A stretch of 64,000 bases of DNA, taken from Stenotrophomonas aracearum (GTDB lineage Bacteria; Pseudomonadota; Gammaproteobacteria; Xanthomonadales; Xanthomonadaceae). Shown in pieces: positions 20,087 through 27,263 of this stretch (position 1 is its first letter; the number at the start of each line of letters is the position of its first letter). The notes beneath the pieces were generated by a model. The model was not told the DNA's origin. It was given only the letters and a program-made list of their open reading frames with translations, and did not search any database. A program made the translations under genes and the position numbers. The stretch lies in the NCBI RefSeq assembly GCF_031834615.1, contig NZ_CP115543.1, positions 2,553,001 through 2,617,000 on the forward strand, read 5' to 3'.

Positions 20087-20129
20087 TGGACCACGGTTCC
20101 ATGATATTTATTGGAACAGCGTTCCGCAA
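20087..20129. promoter_or_regulatory. Pair of IclR-type operator-like dyads
   Basis: Two dyads, TGGACCACGGTTCCA (20087-20101) and TTGGAACAGCGTTCCGCAA (20111-20129), are centred about 25 bp apart. The second is nearly identical to the dyad at 27095-27113 in front of the IclR-SMP-30 gene (16 or more of 19 positions). Whether an IclR protein binds here, and which gene it controls, is not shown. Confidence 0.45.
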
Positions 20130-20188
20130 TATGAGAACCCTCAGTATTTCTACTGGTTGTTCGTATTCAGGAGGCGATTTCGTTCCGC

Positions 20189-20202
20189 TTGACCCAAGTC
20201 AA
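20189..20202. promoter_or_regulatory. FNR/Anr box for the small exported protein gene
   Basis: TTGACCCAAGTCAA is a perfect dyad; a TAATGT -10 begins 21 bp after it. The box centre is about 93 bp from the ATG at 20289. Confidence 0.8.
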
Positions 20203-20288
20203 GAAGCGGCGTCTGGCAGTCCCTAATGTGTGCTCACCGGCCGCACTGACGCGGATCACGGACCCCCAAAACCTTTCGGAGTAATCGC

Positions 20289-20570
20289 ATGAACCGCATG
20301 ACCCGCCTCGCCCCGTTCGCCCTGTTCGGCGCCCTTGTACTGGCCGGTGCTGCCCAGGCTGAGCCGGTGGTCAACATCGGCGAACGCCACGGCGACCTGC
20401 GCACCGCGCAGGAACACATCGTGCAGGCCTACCAGCTGGTCGGTGCCGCCCAGCAGAACAACGTGGAAGGCCTCGGCGGCCATGCTGAGCGCGCGCGCCA
20501 GCTGCTGATCCAGGCCGACGCGGAGCTGCGCCAGGCGGCAACGTCGGCCAACAACAACGGCCGCCCCTGA
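20289..20570 (+). CDS. Small exported helical protein, unknown function
   Basis: A 93-residue protein with a signal peptide (cleavage near residue 24, 'GAAQAEP') and a mature domain predicted as helical ('HIVQAYQLVGAAQQNN', 'HAERARQLLIQADAELRQAA'). A good ribosome site (cggag) precedes the ATG. It is monocistronic, between an FNR box with a matching -10 and an intrinsic terminator at 20601. It is not assigned to any named family. The promoter suggests induction at low oxygen. Confidence 0.75.
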   Translation: MNRMTRLAPFALFGALVLAGAAQAEPVVNIGERHGDLRTAQEHIVQAYQLVGAAQQNNVEGLGGHAERARQLLIQADAELRQAATSANNNGRP

Positions 20571-20600
20571 TCGGCGACCGGTGCGAAGCGCCAAAACAAC

Positions 20601-20626
20601 AACGCGGCCCCAGGGCCGCGTTTTTT
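20601..20626 (+). terminator. Rho-independent terminator after the small exported protein gene
   Basis: The GC-rich stem acgcggcc/ggccgcgt with a 4-nt loop is followed by six T. Confidence 0.88.
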
Positions 20627-20634
20627 ATTGGATG

Positions 20635-20661
20635 CCGCGTAGTGACACGCCACGCGTGTCA
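20635..20661 (+). repeat. SMAG-type GTAG REP, 'gacacgc' subfamily (copy 2)
   Basis: Nearly the reverse complement of the element at 17959: GCGTAGTGACACGCC followed by the complementary arm. It lies between the terminator at 20601 and the end of the SCO-family gene. Confidence 0.8.
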
Positions 20662-20688
20662 AAGCCATGCCAGCAAACCCTGCGCCCC

Positions 20689-21306
20689 TCAGCGACGCGG
20701 CACCGCCGCCACCCGCGCACGCGGCGACGTACGCGCCAGCTCGCCCACAATCTGCGTAGCCACCTGCGCTTCATCCGCCGTGCGCCCAAAGTGATCCACA
20801 TAACGACCGTTGCGATCAAGCAGGAACACGAACGTGGAGTGATCCATCATGTACTGGCCCGGCTTCCCGTACGGCACCTTCTTGTAATACACGTGGTAGC
20901 GATCGGTGATCGCGGTGATCTGCGCCGGCGTGCCGGTCAGCCCCACCATGTCGGGCCCGAACAGCGACACGTAATTCTTCATCTTCGCCGGCGTATCGCG
21001 TTCCGGATCGATGCTGACGAACACCGGCGTCAACGACGGCCCGCCCGCCTTCTGCACGCGCCGTGCAATGCGCTGCACGCGGGCCAGGTCGGTCGGGCAT
21101 ACGTCCGGGCAGCTGGTGAAACCGAAATACAGCAGCACCGGTTTGCCGTGGAAGCTGCGGTCGGTCACCGCCTGGCCGTTCTGGTCGGTGAGCTTGAACG
21201 GCCCGCCGATCAGGGTCTGGTTCTGCGCCGCCAGCGGCTGCATCGACAGCAGCAGCAACGACAACGACACCGCCGGTACGAACGCCGGCCACAGGCTCCG
21301 CAGCAT
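20689..21306 (-). CDS. SCO1/SenC-family copper chaperone
   Basis: A 205-residue thioredoxin-fold protein with an N-terminal signal or anchor (residues 1-27) and the copper site 'CPDVCP' plus the distal His in 'MMDHSTFVFL'. SCO proteins deliver copper to cytochrome oxidase or act as periplasmic thiol redox proteins. The ATG at 21306 is chosen because aaggag lies 9 nt upstream; it starts one base after the stop of the porin-like gene (TGACATG). Last gene of an operon with a multicopper oxidase, which makes copper delivery to that enzyme plausible. Confidence 0.88.
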   Translation of the reverse strand: MLRSLWPAFVPAVSLSLLLLSMQPLAAQNQTLIGGPFKLTDQNGQAVTDRSFHGKPVLLYFGFTSCPDVCPTDLARVQRIARRVQKAGGPSLTPVFVSIDPERDTPAKMKNYVSLFGPDMVGLTGTPAQITAITDRYHVYYKKVPYGKPGQYMMDHSTFVFLLDRNGRYVDHFGRTADEAQVATQIVGELARTSPRARVAAVPRR

Positions 21307-21307
21307 G

Positions 21308-22447
21308 TCAGTGCGCTCCTTCATAGGTCAGCGCGAAACCGAGCAGGTTGGAATCCTGCCCTGCCTGCGCCTGGCTGCCCACCGAGAACGCCATGGTCAG
21401 CTGCCCGGTGACCCGGTAGCCCATGCTCAACTCGTTGAGGTAATCGTGCCGCCCTGCCCCGGGCGCCCACGGACGCCGTTTGTCGGTGCGGGTGGCGCCG
21501 AACACCCAGCGCCCGTAGTCCACCGTCACTGAGGTGGTGAGGTAGCGGGTATCGTTGCCGGCCACTGCATCTTCATTCTGCACGTCGGCGTATTCCACCA
21601 GCGGCACCACGTCGAAGTAGCGGCCGCGCAGGGTGCTGTCCAGGTCCGCGCTCGATGCCGGCGCCCAGATGTAGCGCGCCGAGACCACGCGGATGATCTC
21701 GTCATCGGCCGGGCCGGTATCAGGCTGGGCCACGCCGGCGCGGTTGCGCATGTAGCCCGCTTCCAGTTCCAGGAACGGCAGTGCCGGAATCGAATTCCAG
21801 TTCACGGTGAGCGCATACGAGTCCAGCTTGCCGGTGTTGGCCGGCCCGCCATCCGAGCGTTGCGCGCGCCCGCCACTGCGCAGGAACGGCCGGCTCAGTT
21901 CGGTGGTGTCGGCGGTATAGAGGTTCACGCCGCCCTGCACCATGCCGGCCTTCTGCCCGAACCAACGGTACGCATAGGTAGCGCCGAGCATGCCGCCGAG
22001 GTCGTAGGTCGATACGAAATCGTTGGTGTACAACCCCGGTGCGGCGTCCATGGCGCGCCCGAACGGCACCTGCAGCTTGCCCACCTGCAGCTGCGTGTGC
22101 TGGGTGAGCTTGTAGTAGTTCAGTTCGTTGATCACCAGCCCGACGTCGCCGAAGGTCCGCTTCTCGCCGGTGGCCGGCGGGTTGATCGGATTGAGTTCGG
22201 TCGACAGCCGGACCTGGTCGTTCGGACTGAAGCGTACGTAGAAGCTGCTCTGGATGTCCGGGTAGAAGTCGGTGGTGTTGCGCGGCGCGGGCGTGGCTTC
22301 AGCGTGGCTGTAGTCGTACTGCAGCACCGCACTGTAGTCCATGCCGACGTTCGGGTAGTAGCCCTTGTCGGCACGCGCTTCCGTGGAGGCCAGGCCCAGC
22401 CCGGCGGTCACGCCCAGCACCAGGGCGGTTCGACGCACGGTGTTCAT
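21308..22447 (-). CDS. Porin-like outer-membrane beta-barrel protein
   Basis: A 379-residue protein with a signal peptide (cleavage near residue 26, 'TEARADKGY') and a mature region of alternating polar/aromatic strands typical of a porin ('SFYVRFSPNDQVRLSTELNPINPP', 'LQVGKLQVPFGRAMDAAPGLYTNDF'). The C-terminus ends 'FALTYEGAH', not with the usual aromatic residue. Its start overlaps the multicopper oxidase stop by one base, so the two are translationally coupled. The substrate is unknown; passage of metal or of the oxidase substrate is a guess from context. Confidence 0.7.
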   Translation of the reverse strand: MNTVRRTALVLGVTAGLGLASTEARADKGYYPNVGMDYSAVLQYDYSHAEATPAPRNTTDFYPDIQSSFYVRFSPNDQVRLSTELNPINPPATGEKRTFGDVGLVINELNYYKLTQHTQLQVGKLQVPFGRAMDAAPGLYTNDFVSTYDLGGMLGATYAYRWFGQKAGMVQGGVNLYTADTTELSRPFLRSGGRAQRSDGGPANTGKLDSYALTVNWNSIPALPFLELEAGYMRNRAGVAQPDTGPADDEIIRVVSARYIWAPASSADLDSTLRGRYFDVVPLVEYADVQNEDAVAGNDTRYLTTSVTVDYGRWVFGATRTDKRRPWAPGAGRHDYLNELSMGYRVTGQLTMAFSVGSQAQAGQDSNLLGFALTYEGAH

Positions 22448-24036
22448 CAGCGCACCTCCGCGGGCAGCTGCACATTGGTGGGCAGCACGAACTCACGGCC
22501 GGTGTTCTGCAGGTAGCTGCAGGTCTGGTTGTCGCCATAGATGCCGCCGAGCGGCGCCAGCTTCACCGCCTGCTCGTAGTCTTCCGGCCGGACCACCTGC
22601 ACCACCTGCATCATGCCGCCGTCCTCGTGTTCGAGGATGTGGCAGTGGTAGACGAACTTGCCCAGCATCACCGGGTCCTTGAAGGGAATGCGCAGGGTGA
22701 TCGAGCCGCGCGTGGGAATGAACACGGTGTCGCGGTAGCCGCTGAACGGCACCGGCTTGTCGTTGATCGCCACCACCTGGAAGTCGGTCTGGTGGATATG
22801 GAACTGGTGCAGCTCCTGCGACGGGTTGTACAGGCGCCACTCTTCGACGTCGCCGAGCTTGACCGTGGTGTTGACCCGGCGCGGGTCGAAGCGCTCGCCG
22901 TTGATCATGAAGGCGTCGCCGTCGGTGGGCGAATCCTGGAAGGCGAACTGGCGGACGTTGGCGACCGCGACGTTGCGCAGGTCCTGCGCCGCCGGGTACG
23001 CGCTGGTGATCGAGCGGGTCGGCACCGGGGCGCCGGCCGAACGCAGCGTGGCGATGCGCGCACCCTTGTACTGGTCGCCGGCGGCGCCGGTGTTGCCGGC
23101 CGCCAGCTCGACCGGGTGGTCACCGGCGGGCGGACCCACCACCAGCACGCTGAAGCGCGCCGACGGCCCGATCAGCAGTTCGTCGGTCATCACCTTCCTG
23201 GTCACGGTGTTGCCGTCGCGCGAGAGGATCTGCACGTCCTGGCCGTTGATGCGCACGCGGAAGTACTGGTTGGCGGAAATGTTGAGCAGGTGCCAGAGCT
23301 GGGTTTCGTCGGGCTGGATGTCGATCACCGGGTCAGCCTGGCCGTTCACGGTGCGGATCGACGGTGCGCTGGTCACGATCGCGCTGGCCAACTTGCCGGT
23401 GCTGGTCTTCTGGAAATTGCGCAGGACCAGCACGCGTTCCTTGATGCCCTTCAGTTCGGGGAACGGGTCGAGGATGCCATCGACGAGGATCGGTCCTGCA
23501 ATGCCGGATTCCACCTGGCGCTGGGCGCCGCCATGGAAGTGGCTGTGGTACCAGTACGCGCCCGGGCTGTGGTCCGGCGGCAGCTTGAACCGGTACAGGC
23601 CCTGCTGGTGCGGGCCGACTTCGCGGAAGATGCTGTCGCCCGAATCCAGCGGCGTCACCGTCATGCCGTGGAAATGCAGGTTGGTCTTTTCGTCCATCTG
23701 GTTGTCCAGGGTCACCGCGATGGTGCCGCCCGGCTTCGTCCGGATCAGCGGCGAATCGTAGTTGCCGTTGAACACCAGCGCGCGGTACGGCTCGCCGCCC
23801 ACCGACACCTGCGACATCGCCGCGCGCAGCGTGCCCTGGCTGACCCCGTCGGCGCCGTAGCGGATCTCGACCGGCGACTGCAGCGATGCCCCCGGGCTGC
23901 TGCGCTCGGCCGGCGCCTGCGCAACGGTGGCGCCGGTGAACAGCAGCGCGCCCACCAGGGCCACGGCGTAAAGGTCATGCAGGCGTCGCAGGCGGCGCGC
24001 GCGTAAGGGGGTGGGTTCAGTGGCTGGGGCGTCCAT
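22447..24036 (-). CDS. Multicopper oxidase
   Basis: A 529-residue exported enzyme. An N-terminal hydrophobic segment (about residues 22-40) is followed by three cupredoxin domains. All four copper motifs are present: 'NLHFHG', 'WYHSHFHG', 'LHQFHIHQ' and the C-terminal 'YHCHILEHED', giving type 1, 2 and 3 sites. The substrate (Cu(I), Mn(II), phenolics, other) cannot be read from sequence. Second gene in a four-gene unit with an upstream membrane protein, a porin-like barrel and an SCO chaperone, whose promoter carries an FNR box. Confidence 0.9.
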   Translation of the reverse strand: MDAPATEPTPLRARRLRRLHDLYAVALVGALLFTGATVAQAPAERSSPGASLQSPVEIRYGADGVSQGTLRAAMSQVSVGGEPYRALVFNGNYDSPLIRTKPGGTIAVTLDNQMDEKTNLHFHGMTVTPLDSGDSIFREVGPHQQGLYRFKLPPDHSPGAYWYHSHFHGGAQRQVESGIAGPILVDGILDPFPELKGIKERVLVLRNFQKTSTGKLASAIVTSAPSIRTVNGQADPVIDIQPDETQLWHLLNISANQYFRVRINGQDVQILSRDGNTVTRKVMTDELLIGPSARFSVLVVGPPAGDHPVELAAGNTGAAGDQYKGARIATLRSAGAPVPTRSITSAYPAAQDLRNVAVANVRQFAFQDSPTDGDAFMINGERFDPRRVNTTVKLGDVEEWRLYNPSQELHQFHIHQTDFQVVAINDKPVPFSGYRDTVFIPTRGSITLRIPFKDPVMLGKFVYHCHILEHEDGGMMQVVQVVRPEDYEQAVKLAPLGGIYGDNQTCSYLQNTGREFVLPTNVQLPAEVR

Positions 24037-24077
24037 GGCGATACCTGTAGAAGAAACGGAGAGGAGTGGCTGCGGCG

Positions 24078-24434
24078 TCAGGTGCCGGCAACCGCCCAGG
24101 TGATGAAGGCGGTGGCGATGGTGCTCACCACCAGCCCGAGCAGGAACAGCCAGTCGGCGGCCCATTCAAGGGTGCGGTTGCGCTTGCGGCGGCGGGTGCG
24201 CAGCGCCCAGTAGGCGCTCAGGCACGAGGCCAGGTAGATCAGGGAATTGATGCACAGCAGGTCGTCGCCGAAGGTGTCGACCTTGCGCAGCACGATGATC
24301 ACGTGCAGCACGCCGACCACGGTCATGCACACCCCGATCATCGCGGCCGAGGTGGTGAAGATGTGCACGCACATGTCCTCGTCGAGGCTGGGTGTGTGCA
24401 TCGGGGGCGCAGGTTTGCGTGGGACGGGAGGCAT
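24078..24434 (-). CDS. Small integral membrane protein heading the oxidase operon
   Basis: With the ATG at 24434 the protein has 118 residues and three membrane segments (about residues 28-48, 58-74, 92-115). A longer reading to 24509 would run over the FNR box at 24496, so the shorter start is preferred. A Cys- and Met-containing N-terminal stretch ('DEDMCVHIF') could contact metal, but this is speculative. I do not recognise the family. It lies 41 bp upstream of the multicopper oxidase. Confidence 0.6.
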   Translation of the reverse strand: MPPVPRKPAPPMHTPSLDEDMCVHIFTTSAAMIGVCMTVVGVLHVIIVLRKVDTFGDDLLCINSLIYLASCLSAYWALRTRRRKRNRTLEWAADWLFLLGLVVSTIATAFITWAVAGT

Positions 24435-24495
24435 GCCGTTCTCGCTGACGGGACGGGGGGCATGCGCACGGTAGCGGCGGCCGGATGCCGCCCAC

Positions 24496-24509
24496 ATGAC
24501 CCAGATCAA
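24496..24509. promoter_or_regulatory. FNR/Anr box for the multicopper-oxidase operon
   Basis: Read on the minus strand, TTGATCTGGGTCAT has a perfect left half and one mismatch in the right half. A TACCGT -10 begins 22 bp after it, and the box centre is 68 bp from the ATG at 24434. Confidence 0.7.
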
Positions 24510-24551
24510 GTCAACGCAACTTTGGCCGCTCAGCGGCCGGTCAACGGCCGG

Positions 24552-25310
24552 TCAGGCCACGCCACCGTCCACGGTGAAAGTCTGCCCGGTGCACATCGCG
24601 CTTTCGTCGGCGCACAGCCACAGCGCCATCTCGGCGATGTCGGCCGGCCCCAGGTGGGTCTTCAGGCACTGCCGCTCGAGGTAGCGCGCGGACTTGCCCG
24701 GGTCGGCGGCGGCCTTGGCCAGCTGCCGCTCGGTCAGCACCCAGCCGGGCGCGATCGCATTCACGCGGATGCCGTCGCTTCCCAGTTCACGGGCAAGGCT
24801 CCGGGTCAGCCCTTCCACGGCCGACTTCAGCGTGCAGTACACCGGCACGCCGGGCACGCCGATGCGCCATGCCACCGAGCCGAGATTGACGATGGCGCCC
24901 TGCCCGGCCGCGCGCATGGGCACGGACAGCGCCTGGGCCAGGAAGAACTGGTGGCGCAGGTTGACCGCGACGCGGTCGTCCCAGTCGGCCGGGCTGACCT
25001 CGCCCAGCGGTTGGGCCTGGTCGTTGCCGGCGTTGTTGATCAGCGCATGCGGGGTGCGGCCGGCCAGCAGGCCCTGCACCGCCGACAGCGAGGCCTCGAT
25101 GTCACGCAGGTCGCAGACCGCATGCGCGGGTGGCGGCACGCCACGTGCGACCACCTCCGCCACCGTGCGCTGCGCCGCGTCGGCGTCGATGTCGACGAAG
25201 CACACCTGGCTGCCCTGCAGCGCGAACGCTTCCACGATGGCGGCGCCGATGCCCGACGCGCCCCCGCTGACCACCACCACCTTGCCCGCCAGCGAGGGGT
25301 ACCGGGCCAT
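24552..25310 (-). CDS. SDR-family oxidoreductase
   Basis: A 252-residue short-chain dehydrogenase: the NAD(P) motif 'GGASGIG' at residues 16-22, 'NNAG', the active-site Ser in 'NLGSVAW', and Tyr-x3-Lys in 'YCTLK'. The Asp after beta-strand 2 ('CFVDID') suggests NAD+ preference. The ATG at 25310 begins one base after the stop of the IclR-SMP-30 gene (TGACATG), so the two are coupled. Next to a lactonase domain it fits a sugar 1-dehydrogenase making an aldonolactone; the sugar is not known. Confidence 0.85.
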   Translation of the reverse strand: MARYPSLAGKVVVVSGGASGIGAAIVEAFALQGSQVCFVDIDADAAQRTVAEVVARGVPPPAHAVCDLRDIEASLSAVQGLLAGRTPHALINNAGNDQAQPLGEVSPADWDDRVAVNLRHQFFLAQALSVPMRAAGQGAIVNLGSVAWRIGVPGVPVYCTLKSAVEGLTRSLARELGSDGIRVNAIAPGWVLTERQLAKAAADPGKSARYLERQCLKTHLGPADIAEMALWLCADESAMCTGQTFTVDGGVA

Positions 25311-25311
25311 G

Positions 25312-27051
25312 TCAGCCGCCGTAACCGCGCACCGGCGCGCCGGCGACATCCACGTCCAGCGCCAGCAGGCTGCCCGACAATGGCGCGGCGGCCAGCTGGG
25401 TGGCCGACAGGCGGATCCGCGCGGTGGTGATGTACAGCGTCTTCAGCTGCGGCCCGCCGAACGCCAGGTTGGTGGGGCGTGGTACCGGCAGGTCGATGCT
25501 GCGCACGACGGTGCCGTCCGGCGCCAGCCGCTTGATCGCCCAGCCATCCCACATCGCGCACCACACATGGCCCTGCGCGTCGACCGCCAGGCCGTCGGGC
25601 ATGCCCTCGGAGTCGGTGAAGGTGGCGAACACGCGCTTGTTCGACACCCGGCCGGTGTCCAGCGCGTAGTCGTACACGTACACGGTGCGGCGACCGGAGT
25701 CGGCCAGGTAGAAGCGGGTGTTGTCCGGGCTCCAGCCGAGCCCGTTGCAGATGTGGAAGCCGCCTTCGATTTCGTCGAGCACGCCGTCGGTATCGAGCCG
25801 GTACAGCGCGCCGCGTTCGGGCGTGGCATCGATGGCCAGGGTACCGGCCCACAGGCGGCCCAACGCATCGCATTTGCCGTCGTTGAAACGCCGCCCGCTC
25901 ATGTGCAGCGGCGCGGCGATGGGATGCATGTCGCCGCCGGGCAGGTCGAGCACGCGGAATCCGCTCTGGGTGGCGGCGATGAAACCGCCCGAGGTGCGCG
26001 GCACCACCACGCCGACCAGTTCGCCTAGCGGCGTGGTCCGGGTATCGCCGGTGACCAGGTTGGAGATGTTGACCGACGGCGCCAGGATGTCTACCCACAG
26101 CAGCGAGCGTCCGTCGCCCAGCCAGTGCGGGCTTTCGGCCAGGAACGCGCTGTGCGGGATCACGCAGCGCACGTCGTGGTCCACGGCATGGCTCGGCGTG
26201 ACCGAGGTGCTGATCGACATGAAGGTTTCCCCCACGTTGCCGGCAATGCGTCGCGCCGCTTCGATCACGTCGCGGCCCAATGCATGCAGGCGTTCGAGCG
26301 GCAGCCGGAACGACGGGCCGCTGATGCTGACCGCGCCGATGGCTTCGCCGCGGTGGTCCAGGATCGGCGCCGCCACGCCGCTGACACCGAGTGCGGATTC
26401 CTCGACCGACACGGCGTAACCGCGGGCCTTGATCAGGTCCATCTCACGCTGCAGCTCGGCAAGGTCGAGGATCGAATGCGGGGTGAGCGCGGTCAGCGGC
26501 CCACTGCTGAGGTACCGCTGCAGTTCTTCGGGCGGACGATGCGACATCATCGCCTTGCCGATGGAGGTAACCACCGCCGGCATGCGGCTGCCCACGCCAT
26601 TGGCCAGGCGCATCGCCTGCACGTGGTCGCGCTGGTCGATGATCAGGATGTCACGGCCTTCGAGGATGCCCAGCCGGGTCGTTTCCTGCGCAAGTTCGCG
26701 CAACCGCAGCAGCTCGGGCTCGGCCGCGCTGCGGAGGTCGAAATCGCTCCACACCTGGTGTGCCATTTCGAACAGGCGCGTGCCCAGGCGGTAGGTCTGG
26801 CTGGCCTCGTCCACGCGCACGAGGCGGTATTCGATCAGGGTCTGCAGGATTCGGTGCAGCGTGCTCTTGGGTAGCCCGGAGTACCGGCCCAATTCGCTGA
26901 AGGGCAGCGGGTGCGGGGCGTCGGCGATCAGGGTGAGCAGGCTCAGGCCCTTGGACAGCGCCTGCGCACCGGGGATGGCAAAACGCGGGTCGCCATCGTC
27001 CACGACCTCGGCGAGGTCGTCGCGGGATGCGGAGTGCCTGGTTCGCGCCAT
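25312..27051 (-). CDS. Fusion of IclR-family regulator and SMP-30/gluconolactonase domain
   Basis: One unbroken 579-residue frame. Residues 25-90 are an IclR winged helix ('FSELGRYSGLPKSTLHRILQ'), 95-272 the IclR effector domain ('GIGAVSISGPSFR'-type end), and 290-579 an SMP-30 six-bladed propeller. The propeller keeps the metal ligands: E306 ('AESPHW'), N390/D391 ('RFNDGKCD'), N436 ('CNGLGWSPD') and D486 ('MPDGLAVD'), so the lactonase half may be active. The protein could sense a sugar acid or lactone and hydrolyse it. An operator-like dyad lies 44-62 bp upstream of its start. A divergent TonB receptor and symporter complete the locus. Confidence 0.88.
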   Translation of the reverse strand: MARTRHSASRDDLAEVVDDGDPRFAIPGAQALSKGLSLLTLIADAPHPLPFSELGRYSGLPKSTLHRILQTLIEYRLVRVDEASQTYRLGTRLFEMAHQVWSDFDLRSAAEPELLRLRELAQETTRLGILEGRDILIIDQRDHVQAMRLANGVGSRMPAVVTSIGKAMMSHRPPEELQRYLSSGPLTALTPHSILDLAELQREMDLIKARGYAVSVEESALGVSGVAAPILDHRGEAIGAVSISGPSFRLPLERLHALGRDVIEAARRIAGNVGETFMSISTSVTPSHAVDHDVRCVIPHSAFLAESPHWLGDGRSLLWVDILAPSVNISNLVTGDTRTTPLGELVGVVVPRTSGGFIAATQSGFRVLDLPGGDMHPIAAPLHMSGRRFNDGKCDALGRLWAGTLAIDATPERGALYRLDTDGVLDEIEGGFHICNGLGWSPDNTRFYLADSGRRTVYVYDYALDTGRVSNKRVFATFTDSEGMPDGLAVDAQGHVWCAMWDGWAIKRLAPDGTVVRSIDLPVPRPTNLAFGGPQLKTLYITTARIRLSATQLAAAPLSGSLLALDVDVAGAPVRGYGG

Positions 27052-27094
27052 GATCGCTGTCCGGGGCTGGGGCCGACGCTGTCGATCCTAAATT

Positions 27095-27113
27095 TTAGAA
27101 CGGCGTTCCGCAA
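27095..27113. promoter_or_regulatory. IclR-type operator-like dyad in the divergent promoter
   Basis: TTAGAACGGCGTTCCGCAA is built on GAAC-N3-GTTC halves, close in form to IclR-family operators. It lies in the 212-bp gap between the IclR-SMP-30 gene and the TonB receptor, so autoregulation and control of the divergent unit are both possible. Confidence 0.55.
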
Positions 27114-27263
27114 GTTGGCGCGCACCGCCGCAAACCGTTGCCGCACCGTGGACGATGCTGAACAGGCAGTAGTTTTACTGGTCGCTTTCCGGCTGAACAG
27201 GCCTGTGCAGCGACGCAGGTCACGTTACAGAATGAATCCGAACCATCGTTCATGGAGTGGCGC

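Larger units (their letters stand above)
19880..20288. other. Intergenic region between the FNR-like regulator and the small exported protein
   Basis: This 409-bp divergent gap holds no credible gene. Its right half is AT-richer than its surroundings and contains two dyads with GGAAC/GTTCC halves (20087-20101 and 20111-20129) and an FNR box (20189-20202). Confidence 0.6.

Noticed and set aside
20035..20226. A 63-codon open frame in the FNR-like/small protein gap
   Set aside because: It contains the two dyads and the FNR box, has no ribosome site, and shows no recognisable protein.
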